DNA of 64,000 nt from a virus, in the IMG/VR virus record IMGVR_UViG_3300042924_004272, positions 1 through 64,000 of that record. One strand, written 5' to 3'. The notes under the pieces are model-generated. The model had not been told where the DNA came from. It saw only the letters and a list, made by a program, of their open reading frames with translations, and ran no database searches. Of this stretch, positions 50,402 through 56,957 are shown piece after piece. How positions within the stretch are numbered: the first letter of the stretch is position 1; the number at the start of each line of letters is the position of its first letter. Made by a program: the position numbers and the translations under genes.

Positions 50402-52633
50402 TTAGCCAATCTCTTTTGGTTCGTCAACCTCTAATTCTTGCCTCACGGCAATGGACAGAGGTTTGTGGAGGTTGATCCCTTGTTCTAACTTCCGTTCACG
50501 CCTCGCCGCCCAAGTCTCAAGAGACTCCTCATCTGACAAGGTTGGGGTTGGCCAAGACCTTGGATCTCCATTGCCATGCATCTGTGCTTGCAACTGGAGG
50601 TCAGTTTGATGTTTCCGACCGTCTGGTTTCTTGAAGAACTTCCCGTTGAATGTCTCCGGATCTACCGTCTCCGGTGCCATAACCGTTGTGGGAGTGGACC
50701 ACTCTTGTTGAGCAATTCTACCGACTTGATTGGGTAGTTGTTCTTGACCCCCATCTCTACGGGGTTGATTAGACATATTATGGTCAGACTCCATTGGGGT
50801 TGCCCAATCTTGGTTGACTTGTTCGGATAGTTTTCCAGTATTCATGGCTGCACCCCAATGCCCCTTTGGATCCATTTTAGATAGATCCCTTGTTGGGGTA
50901 ATTATGTCCATGCAATTTGGGGTTGCCCAACTACTAGGAGCAGATCCGGTCGATGAGGATTCGGAAGGCTCGCTCACAAGACTGGGGGACGACTCCGTTT
51001 CCAAGCATTCGGAGTTCTGATGCACGATCGCAATTGGATTCGTACAAAGAGGGTTGACCCATCCGATTGGAAGACCCATTAGGGCCTCGACCCACCTTGG
51101 ATTTAATTTTGCCGTCGACTTGACTTGAGGAACCTTCTGACTCTCGTGGATAAACTCCCCAAGAGTCGCTAGTCCATTCTCCACCCTGTCCGCGTTGCTC
51201 GGAGCATTCGGAGTGCTCTTGTAATCCGTTGTCCGTGGTGTTGGGAACTCCTGCACTTGTACTTGCAGCGGCATGCTGAACGACTCCGGAAGTCTCTCCA
51301 TCCTCGCCTTGAAAGTCTCGATGTTCTCGTCGTTGGACGATGCCCTTGGAGTGCTCCATGTTTTGAATGCCTCCATGGTCTCCGGATCCACTTGCTCCCT
51401 GAGATTGCATGGGTTGGTTCTCCCAGGACGCATCTCCGTGATGTACCTCTTGAGTGCCTCCGGAGACCGTGGTGGCAACGTGTCCATTGTGTTGGGGGTT
51501 GCCCAAGAAGGATTGGTTCCTTTGATCTCCTCCGCAAACACTTGATCCACCGTTAGACATTGGGTTTTTGCTTTCTCCCCCGTCACAAGACCCTTCACCA
51601 CTTGACGATGAGGAATAGCTCCCCGGTCGTGAGTCCCCGGAGCAAAAGTCTGCCAATTTCTTTGGGATTGCTCCTCCGACAACCCTTGGTGGTTCCCACT
51701 GGTATTGGCGCTGTCCGGGTCGGCTTGGCCATGCATGAGTGCCATTGTACCAAGAGGTATCGTGACACGATTGTAGTTTGATCCCCCCAATGTGTTGTGC
51801 GCCTCTTGTGCTGTCATCGTCGGCCACATCGCTTCCCCGGAACGGGACTTCTTGCCCTTCTCCCGTGTTCTCTCCCCCACGATGGCAGGATGATTGCTCA
51901 ACCCCTGTTGACCATAGTTCGCTTGATTGGAGATCTTGTCCGCTTCCGCTGTTGTCGGTGTGGGCCATGCCCCCATTCCGGTCTCCACATCCCGTAGTTG
52001 CTTTCGGTGAGCATCCCTGTCTGGCGATGCTGCGCCATTGGCGTCGGAAGTCTGCGCTGTCGGCCAAGTCGTTACGGACTCCAAGGATGAAGACACGCTT
52101 GCGCCTGTGCGGAGCGCCGCACTCTGACGCTGAGACCACTGTTGCCTCTGCGTGGTAACCCACCCTTTCCAACTCTCGGAGGACATGGAGCAGAACCGGG
52201 GTTCCCGCAGGGTCTCTCCATCCTTCTCCCGCGAGTTTGGAACTAAGGATTCCTTCCACGTTTTCAAGGAAAACAAATCCTGGGAGTCCAAGTCGGACGA
52301 GACCGTCGAGGATGTAGGGGAAGAGATGCCTTGGGTCTTCATCGCCTGCTCGGCGGCCTGCACTTGAAAAAGGTTGACAGGGAAAGCCGCCTGAAAGGAT
52401 GTCCACCTTTCCGTAAAATTCTTCCCAAGGGAGGGTTTTAAGATTCGTCCACACAGGAGCTGACTCCATGAGTCCCGCTTCCATGAGGCTAACCACGTTC
52501 GAGACGGCGAAGGACTCGATTTCCGAAACAAGGACTGTGCGCACATCTCCGATTGCTCTTTTAAGTCCGAGATCAATGCCTCCGTATCCGAAGCAGAGGG
52601 AAGCGTGTGTAAGGGTTTTGGTAGTATCCACAT
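50402..52633 (-). CDS. W[AP]TP-repeat protein overlapping the Dcm gene, 743 aa
   Basis: Long frame starting ATG at 52633, two bases upstream of the methyltransferase GTG. It overlaps that gene over its whole length and runs 532 bases further. It has a coherent repeat, W[APS]TP or FPTP followed by T/N and D (WPTAQTSDANG, WPTPTTAEAD, WATPNTMD, FPTPRTTDY, WATPNCMD, WPTPTLSD), and LNPRWVEALMGLPIGW (about residue 545). An N-terminal half has WKRDSWSQLLCGRILKPSLGKNFTERWTSF. This repeat and the LNPxxVExLMGxPxGW segment recur in a family I recall from phage methyltransferase loci, so the frame is likely real. Function unknown. Confidence 0.7.
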   Translation of the reverse strand: MWILPKPLHTLPSASDTEALISDLKEQSEMCAQSLFRKSSPSPSRTWLASWKRDSWSQLLCGRILKPSLGKNFTERWTSFQAAFPVNLFQVQAAEQAMKTQGISSPTSSTVSSDLDSQDLFSLKTWKESLVPNSREKDGETLREPRFCSMSSESWKGWVTTQRQQWSQRQSAALRTGASVSSSLESVTTWPTAQTSDANGAASPDRDAHRKQLRDVETGMGAWPTPTTAEADKISNQANYGQQGLSNHPAIVGERTREKGKKSRSGEAMWPTMTAQEAHNTLGGSNYNRVTIPLGTMALMHGQADPDSANTSGNHQGLSEEQSQRNWQTFAPGTHDRGAIPHRQVVKGLVTGEKAKTQCLTVDQVFAEEIKGTNPSWATPNTMDTLPPRSPEALKRYITEMRPGRTNPCNLREQVDPETMEAFKTWSTPRASSNDENIETFKARMERLPESFSMPLQVQVQEFPTPRTTDYKSTPNAPSNADRVENGLATLGEFIHESQKVPQVKSTAKLNPRWVEALMGLPIGWVNPLCTNPIAIVHQNSECLETESSPSLVSEPSESSSTGSAPSSWATPNCMDIITPTRDLSKMDPKGHWGAAMNTGKLSEQVNQDWATPMESDHNMSNQPRRDGGQEQLPNQVGRIAQQEWSTPTTVMAPETVDPETFNGKFFKKPDGRKHQTDLQLQAQMHGNGDPRSWPTPTLSDEESLETWAARRERKLEQGINLHKPLSIAVRQELEVDEPKEIG
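50934..52631 (-). CDS. dcm: C5 cytosine-specific DNA methyltransferase, 565 aa
   Basis: Motif I HASLCFGYGGIDLGL, motif IV GGFPCQPFSSAG with the catalytic Cys, motif VI VFLENVEGI, motif VIII RRKRVFILG, and motif X near the end (MLGNGVVPQ). The region between VIII and X (about residues 190-540) is a Gly/Ser/Gln/Asn-rich low-complexity stretch instead of a normal target-recognition domain. This matches the frame shared with the W[AP]TP protein. Start is GTG at 52631. It would methylate cytosine in phage DNA, for example to evade host restriction. Confidence 0.9.
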   Translation of the reverse strand: MDTTKTLTHASLCFGYGGIDLGLKRAIGDVRTVLVSEIESFAVSNVVSLMEAGLMESAPVWTNLKTLPWEEFYGKVDILSGGFPCQPFSSAGRRAGDEDPRHLFPYILDGLVRLGLPGFVFLENVEGILSSKLAGEGWRDPAGTPVLLHVLRELERVGYHAEATVVSASECGAPHRRKRVFILGVRNDLADSADFRRQWRSIARQGCSPKATTGCGDRNGGMAHTDNSGSGQDLQSSELWSTGVEQSSCHRGGENTGEGQEVPFRGSDVADDDSTRGAQHIGGIKLQSCHDTSWYNGTHAWPSRPGQRQYQWEPPRVVGGAIPKKLADFCSGDSRPGSYSSSSSGEGSCDGGESKNPMSNGGSSVCGGDQRNQSFLGNPQHNGHVATTVSGGTQEVHHGDASWENQPMQSQGASGSGDHGGIQNMEHSKGIVQRREHRDFQGEDGETSGVVQHAAASTSAGVPNTTDNGLQEHSECSEQRGQGGEWTSDSWGVYPRESEGSSSQVDGKIKSKVGRGPNGSSNRMGQPSLYESNCDRASELRMLGNGVVPQSCERAFRILIDRICS

Positions 52634-52644
52634 TTTTAATAGGG

Positions 52645-52872
52645 TTAGGGGTTTTGTAGGTTTGGGTTGTCTGCGGTTGGGTCTGTTAGTCTATGAAGCT
52701 GCGAGCAGCATCCATCACATCCGTGAATGCCATCGCCATCTTTTAGGTTTGGGTCTCTAGGATCCGGGTGACCAACCCCATGAGGGCAGTTCAACTCCCA
52801 GTACCCATATATCCGTTTTGTTGCGGTCCATCCCTTGGGGATGGTTGGTGGTTTCCATTGTGTGTTTGGCAT
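52645..52872 (-). CDS. Small His/Cys protein, 75 aa
   Basis: Contains NCPHGVGHPDPRDPNLKDGDGIHGCDGCC: CPHGVGHP and a CxxCC pair, probably metal-binding. Similar small HGVGHP proteins are frequent in phages; function unknown. ATG at 52872 (MPNTQWK) is preferred to the upstream frame. It precedes the dual-coding locus by 11 bases. Confidence 0.65.
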   Translation of the reverse strand: MPNTQWKPPTIPKGWTATKRIYGYWELNCPHGVGHPDPRDPNLKDGDGIHGCDGCCSQLHRLTDPTADNPNLQNP

Positions 52873-52907
52873 AAAATCGAAAACTAAAGCTAATCCCGTT
52901 TGGTTGT

Positions 52908-53273
52908 CTAGATAAAAGTTTCTTTGGGTTCTTGACTCGCTAGAAGGACTGCCTGGGCACACACCCTTGCTTCATCGCTCTCAAAGCGATAGGCAAGGCA
53001 ACTTGGACAGATCGGCGCTTGCTCACGGACGATAGAGTCACATCCCTCGCAGATCTTGAAATCATGCGGCCGTGCTGTGATGATCTTTGCGAGTTGCAAC
53101 CGGGATTCCATGACATTTTTAGCCGGTGGTTCCGGAAACTTGATCTCCGTGGTGTCTTGCTCAATGAAGTCCTCCATTGAGCCCATCAATGCCTTGGCAA
53201 ATGATGCGATCATTTTGTCTTTCTCTTCAGGGGATATGTCGGGAGCACCAGAGTCCATTTGTTCCTTTTCCAT
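52908..53273 (-). CDS. Zinc-ribbon protein, 121 aa
   Basis: CEGCDSIVREQAPICPSCLAYRF gives two C-x-x-C knuckles of a zinc ribbon (about residues 75-97). N-terminal region is acidic and helical, with EEKDKMIASFAKALMGSMEDFIEQD. The ATG at 53273 is inside the upstream gene (47-base overlap). Function unknown; zinc ribbons of this kind bind nucleic acid or protein. Confidence 0.65.
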   Translation of the reverse strand: MEKEQMDSGAPDISPEEKDKMIASFAKALMGSMEDFIEQDTTEIKFPEPPAKNVMESRLQLAKIITARPHDFKICEGCDSIVREQAPICPSCLAYRFESDEARVCAQAVLLASQEPKETFI

Positions 53274-53427
53274 TGGGGTGACCACACTGCCAGGTGATCC
53301 GTTTATCGTCGGGTGAAAAAACAATGGCAGCACATTGGGCAGGATTATATGCCTCTCCATTGGGGTTACGAGCAAAAACTCCATACCGGAATCTTTTGCA
53401 TGCCGTCTTGGTCTTGGGTTGCCTCAT
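53227..53427 (-). CDS. Small Cys/His protein, 66 aa
   Basis: MRQPKTKTACKRFRYGVFARNPNGEAYN..., then CAAIV, WQCGHPNGKGTNGLWCSRH. Two Cys/His pairs (CGH, CSRH) suggest a zinc site. ATG at 53427; the longer frame is rejected because it lacks start context and runs into the next gene. Overlaps the zinc-ribbon gene. A GC hairpin region (53428-53460) lies between it and the DUF932 gene. Confidence 0.6.
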   Translation of the reverse strand: MRQPKTKTACKRFRYGVFARNPNGEAYNPAQCAAIVFSPDDKRITWQCGHPNGKGTNGLWCSRHIP

Positions 53428-53470
53428 AAGGGGTTTGGGGATCCCCCGGAGGGGACCCCCATTGTTTCCT

Positions 53471-54313
53471 TTAGACAGAGAGGACGGCATCTTGCAGGGA
53501 TCGGAATGCCTCGTAACGGTCTCCAAGACGCCCCTCCTTGGTGTCCACGGCGAGATCCCAGAGGTTCCGGTTGATGTCATTCGTCCGGTTGAAGTTCCCA
53601 AGACCCCTCATCCGACGGCGGCCATTGATGATCCCACCGCGGATTGCGGACTCCTGCACCCTGTTGAAGACCTTCCAGAGGTCATTGCCCTTGTCCTCCT
53701 GACGACGGGTGATGTCCATCTGTTCGGCAACCTGAGCCAGTCGTTCCGGTTCGGCCCCTGGGAGACGGATTGCGGCGGCCATGTGGGAGAACTTGTAGGT
53801 GTCTTGCTCAGACAACTCGTGCTCCATCATGCCACGGGCGGAGAGAACAACCTCCGGAAGCATCTTGCGAGTGGTGTCAGCACCCTCAAGGAGTTGGGAT
53901 TGGAGTGTGTCCCTATCACCAAGGTGACGGACGGAGACCGACTGGAAGGTGCGGCCAACCATGAGTCCGTTGGAACAAATGAGACGGAAGAGTCCGGCAA
54001 TGAACTTGAATGCGGCCGTGCCGTCATTCGCATTGGACAAGGTGATGGTGGGGATGAGTCCACCGATCTCTCCCAAGTCTCGATGCATCATCACCGCTTG
54101 GTGACGAGCATATGGGGCACGGGCAACTTGCCTAACCCGTGCGGTCTTGGCCGACATGAGTTCCCATCCATTGGACAGGAGCATATCGACGGCATTTCCG
54201 GTGGAGAACGGAACGAAACGCTCCGAGGTGGTGTCGTTGTACCGGCTCTTGGTAAAGAAGGCGGGGGACAGGGTGACGGGTGACTTGGTGTTCGTGACGA
54301 TGTTGGTGTACAT
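53471..54313 (-). CDS. DUF932-type protein, 280 aa
   Basis: Contains GNAVDMLLSNGWELMSAKTARVR, QAVMMHRD, LIPTITLSNANDGTAAFKFIAGLFRLICSNGLMVG. This is the conserved core of the DUF932 family found in plasmids and phages, of unknown but probably DNA-associated function. Rich in basic residues near the end (RRRMRGLGNFNRTNDINR). Placement among early small genes fits. Confidence 0.75.
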   Translation of the reverse strand: MYTNIVTNTKSPVTLSPAFFTKSRYNDTTSERFVPFSTGNAVDMLLSNGWELMSAKTARVRQVARAPYARHQAVMMHRDLGEIGGLIPTITLSNANDGTAAFKFIAGLFRLICSNGLMVGRTFQSVSVRHLGDRDTLQSQLLEGADTTRKMLPEVVLSARGMMEHELSEQDTYKFSHMAAAIRLPGAEPERLAQVAEQMDITRRQEDKGNDLWKVFNRVQESAIRGGIINGRRRMRGLGNFNRTNDINRNLWDLAVDTKEGRLGDRYEAFRSLQDAVLSV

Positions 54314-54345
54314 GGCGTGTTGGTGTGTTTTGGGTTTACTGCGGA

Positions 54346-54534
54346 TTAGAATTTGATGGTTTTACCGACTGCTGGATGAGACCGGATGGCATCATCACAG
54401 ATGTTCCGGAGGCGTGACTCAAGTGTGTCCAACGCTTCCGCCGAAACTTGAGTGAAGGGATGGTGTGGACGAAGCATCTTTGCCCTTTCGAGGAGGTACT
54501 TCTTGACGAGGGAACGGGTGATGAGTGAGCTCAT
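54346..54534 (-). CDS. Small helical protein with HPxxGKT end, 62 aa
   Basis: MSSLITRSLVKKYLLERAKMLRPHHPFTQVSAEALDTLES..., ending AIRSHPAVGKTIKF. Histone-like or AbrB-like small DNA-binding folds have a similar helical, basic look, but I do not claim one. ATG at 54534, 2 bases after the upstream stop. An upstream ATG at 54561 would overlap that gene. Confidence 0.6.
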   Translation of the reverse strand: MSSLITRSLVKKYLLERAKMLRPHHPFTQVSAEALDTLESRLRNICDDAIRSHPAVGKTIKF

Positions 54535-54536
54535 GA

Positions 54537-54713
54537 TTATGCCTCGTCCTTGAGTGCCCATACTTGGAAGTAGGAGACATCCTTGAGTGCTTCCTCAAGG
54601 AGGAAGATTGTGTTCTTGATCTCACTGGGAGTGAGTGCTGGGTTGTGCGTCGCATATGCGAGGCTACGGACTGCCGACTGTAGTTTCTGAGAAATCTTGT
54701 CGAAGTCTCCCAT
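54537..54713 (-). CDS. Small helical protein, 58 aa
   Basis: MGDFDKISQKLQSAVRSLAYATHNPALTP..., then helix SEIKNTIFLLEEALKDV. First frame after the promoter at 54782-54810 (leader about 64 bases). The ATG at 54713 is chosen, since the longer frame crosses the predicted transcription start. Function unknown. Confidence 0.6.
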   Translation of the reverse strand: MGDFDKISQKLQSAVRSLAYATHNPALTPSEIKNTIFLLEEALKDVSYFQVWALKDEA

Positions 54714-54781
54714 TGGTAGTGTGGTTTTGTTTGGCACGGTGTTGGTGTGTTGGTTGGTGTTGTGTCTCATCGACAAATGAG

Positions 54782-54810
54782 AAGATACCCAACCGACTTG
54801 GGTATGGCAA
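54782..54810 (-). promoter_or_regulatory. Sigma-70-like promoter with perfect operator (copy 2)
   Basis: TTGCCA (54810-54805), 17-base spacer, TATCTT (54787-54782), A/T tracts upstream. The spacer and -10 contain ATACCCAA-N5-TTGGGTAT, a perfect 8-base inverted repeat (54785-54805). Matches copy 1 at 39261-39289 in -35, spacing, A-tracts and operator. A repressor bound here would block RNA polymerase. Confidence 0.8.
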
Positions 54811-54869
54811 TAGGTTTTTTTAATTTTTTTTTACCTACCCCTAGAACCCCATAAACACTTGCTCTAGGA

Positions 54870-55121
54870 TCAATCCAACTTTTCCCACTTCCCCAAATCG
54901 CACTCCGCGGAACGAAAAAGTGCCTTGGCATTGAGAAAGCACCCACAGGCATTGCATCTGTTGTGGACAGCGTCATACATCTCGCATTGCCGACATGCCG
55001 CCATGCGGCCGGAAATCTCTTCCGCGGTGACGTTCGGTTGACCGGAAGCAATCGCTGCCACTTCCTTCATCACCGATTTCCCAAATCGTTTCGCTAGTTC
55101 GGTTGTGGAGTGTTTAGACAT
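54870..55121 (-). CDS. Small Cys-rich protein, 83 aa
   Basis: CRQCEMYDAVHNRCNACGCFLNAKALFRSAECDLGKWEKL: four Cys pairs (CxxC, CxxCGC, C) in the pattern C-x2-C-x8-9-C-x2-C-G-C-x-L-x-x-K-x10-C-x-x-x-K-W. This is a recurring small zinc-binding phage/host family of unknown function. The N-terminal half is basic and helical. Overlaps the next gene by 28 bases. Confidence 0.7.
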   Translation of the reverse strand: MSKHSTTELAKRFGKSVMKEVAAIASGQPNVTAEEISGRMAACRQCEMYDAVHNRCNACGCFLNAKALFRSAECDLGKWEKLD

Positions 55122-55489
55122 TTTTCAACAGCGTCCGCTGCCTCCGATACCCAACGATTGTGATCTTCCCAGTCTATCCCCATGGCTTCACACACAATCT
55201 TCTCAACTTGAGTTGCGACGGCATGTTGCTTGAAATATGGAGCATCTTCAAGTTCACCAGGTTCCGATGCATCCGGGTTGCAGAGATCCCATGCTGAAAC
55301 ATCCATCTCATCAACCCCATCATGCCTGCACAACCATGCCTCTACAAATTCATGAAGCGCCACAAGAAAACTTCCGTTCTCGTTGTCATACGAGGTTGAG
55401 GTAATCTTGAGTTTGCCATCCTTCTCGTACCAATCGCCATGTGTGACGTAGCGATTGTCCTCCGGTTTGATGAACTCAATGGTGATCAT
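55094..55489 (-). CDS. Small HExxE-type metal protein, 131 aa
   Basis: Contains VALHEFVEAWLCRHDGV (H-E-F-V-E), a metallopeptidase-like helix, then acidic EPGELEDAPYFKQHAVATQVEKI. It lies directly downstream of the ATP-grasp gene (4-base overlap). Similar small HExxE proteins of phages have no known activity. Confidence 0.65.
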   Translation of the reverse strand: MITIEFIKPEDNRYVTHGDWYEKDGKLKITSTSYDNENGSFLVALHEFVEAWLCRHDGVDEMDVSAWDLCNPDASEPGELEDAPYFKQHAVATQVEKIVCEAMGIDWEDHNRWVSEAADAVEKCLNTPQPN

Positions 55490-56784
55490 TCGTCGGAATC
55501 GAACATATTGAGTCCGAGTTCATCAAGTTTCTCGCACTCCTCCTTGATGGAGTCGATGGCACTCATTTTTGCCTCAAGGTAGTATCCGGTGACTTGCTCC
55601 GCATTTGCGACGGCATCATCCAATGCTTCCTGCAGGGTATTTCCGAGACCAATGACAGCACCAACCTCCGGAAGTCCACAAGATTGCGGGATTGAGTAGT
55701 ACGTCCCGTCGATGCAAGTGGCATTGCGGAGTTTAACCCGGTCACGGAGTTCCGGGGGGAACAAGATAGGTTGCCACCCCTTGTCTGCCCAGGAGGAGTG
55801 GAGCATGATTTCAGCCCCATACTTGGCAGTTGCCTCCGGTTCGATGACGATGCCGTTGGCACCGGCCCAGACACATTCGGCCAGATTGGAGTATTGCTCC
55901 TGGTAGAGTTCGTTGGGGGGTGAGGGGGCCCTAGCACAGAGATCGATCATATACGGATCCATGTCTTCCCCTATCCTTACCTCCGTGGACATGAACCCCC
56001 GCCAGTTATAGGCAGCGAAAACTGGTTTCATGAGGGTGTTGAACCTCGTCACAACCTCCGGTATGTCGTCGTACTTCTTGAAGATGGAGGCAAACCCCAC
56101 ATCCTTTATTTCGATACCGGAGATGGTGTGCTGTGGGTAGTGTGCCTGCCCTTGGTCATCCGTGATGACCCAGCAGTCGGTTCCTACCTCAACCCGGTCA
56201 CGGAGTGCCTCCTCTACCGTGAACTCAATCGAATGCTTGAAGGCGCCGAGGTTGAACTCCACCTCATCGAGTTTGGGTTCCACCTCCTTGTAGTTGGCGG
56301 AATAAAAGGTCTCAAAGGTGCCACGATACTTGTCAATTTTCACATAAACATCCTCGTTCTCTTTGAGGAATGCTCGGAGGTTTGCCATGCCCTTGATGTG
56401 GGTGTACTTGCCAACCGGAAGGTCAAGCGCCTTGAGGATTTCCTTCATGCCCTCACGCTTTAGTTCTAGGCATTCTCCGGTACGGGAGCCCCAAACCTTC
56501 TTGCCCATCTTCTCAAGCATCTCTTGCTCGTGTCCAAAGTAGATGTCTGGGAAGACAAAGAGATCCACCTCATCAAAGTGGGGGCCATAGATCGAATCCA
56601 CCACCTCAATCCCCTCTAGTCCGGTTCCGATCATGCCGAGGTTCATCTTGGCAAAGGCACACTCCCAGGGGACGTAGTAGTAGACCTTCTTGTAGGTTTT
56701 CGCCAATTTGATTGCGATCTCCACAAAGAGACCGTTGTCCACTACTAGGGCAACAACATCTTTTGGATCCTTGATCTCGGCCAT
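55486..56784 (-). CDS. ATP-grasp ligase-like protein, 432 aa
   Basis: ATP-grasp features: an N-terminal Rossmann-like domain (VVALVVDNGLFVEIAIKLAK), then VYVKIDKYRGTFETF (ATP-binding Lys), VEVGTDCWVITDD, and the metal-binding segment FMSTEVRIGEDMDPYMIDLCARAPSPPNE (E...D...R/N). The end carries GVxxxxGYYLE-like elements similar to glycinamide ribonucleotide synthetases. A carboxylate-amine or peptide ligation is likely; substrate unknown. It follows the small gene at 56787 by 2 bases. Confidence 0.78.
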   Translation of the reverse strand: MAEIKDPKDVVALVVDNGLFVEIAIKLAKTYKKVYYYVPWECAFAKMNLGMIGTGLEGIEVVDSIYGPHFDEVDLFVFPDIYFGHEQEMLEKMGKKVWGSRTGECLELKREGMKEILKALDLPVGKYTHIKGMANLRAFLKENEDVYVKIDKYRGTFETFYSANYKEVEPKLDEVEFNLGAFKHSIEFTVEEALRDRVEVGTDCWVITDDQGQAHYPQHTISGIEIKDVGFASIFKKYDDIPEVVTRFNTLMKPVFAAYNWRGFMSTEVRIGEDMDPYMIDLCARAPSPPNELYQEQYSNLAECVWAGANGIVIEPEATAKYGAEIMLHSSWADKGWQPILFPPELRDRVKLRNATCIDGTYYSIPQSCGLPEVGAVIGLGNTLQEALDDAVANAEQVTGYYLEAKMSAIDSIKEECEKLDELGLNMFDSDE

Positions 56785-56786
56785 GA

Positions 56787-56924
56787 CTATTTACCCTTGG
56801 ACTTTGCCTTCCGCTGCGTGGCATAGGCAATCGCAAGCGCCTGCTTTTTAGGTTTACCGGCTTTAAGTTCGGTCTTTAGGTTCCGGACAAAGCAGTTTTG
56901 GGATGAGCATACACGAAGTGGCAT
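56787..56924 (-). CDS. Small basic protein, 45 aa
   Basis: MPLRVCSSQNCFVRNLKTELKAGKPKKQALAIAY..., ending RKAKSKGK. Contains a KAGKPKKQALAIAYATQRKAK segment common in small phage proteins. It starts 33 bases after the giant gene's stop. Leader holds ACCTCCT before ATG, not a Shine-Dalgarno sequence. Function unknown. Confidence 0.65.
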   Translation of the reverse strand: MPLRVCSSQNCFVRNLKTELKAGKPKKQALAIAYATQRKAKSKGK

Positions 56925-56957
56925 AGGAGGTATTTGTCTTATTTTTTATTGCAAAAA

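Noticed and set aside
52645-52962. N-terminal extension MCPGSPSS... containing FMPNTQ, as a further F-M-P motif
   Set aside because: The F-M-P arises only because the real start codon is preceded by TTT-like codons in an upstream non-coding stretch; it is not part of the giant protein series.
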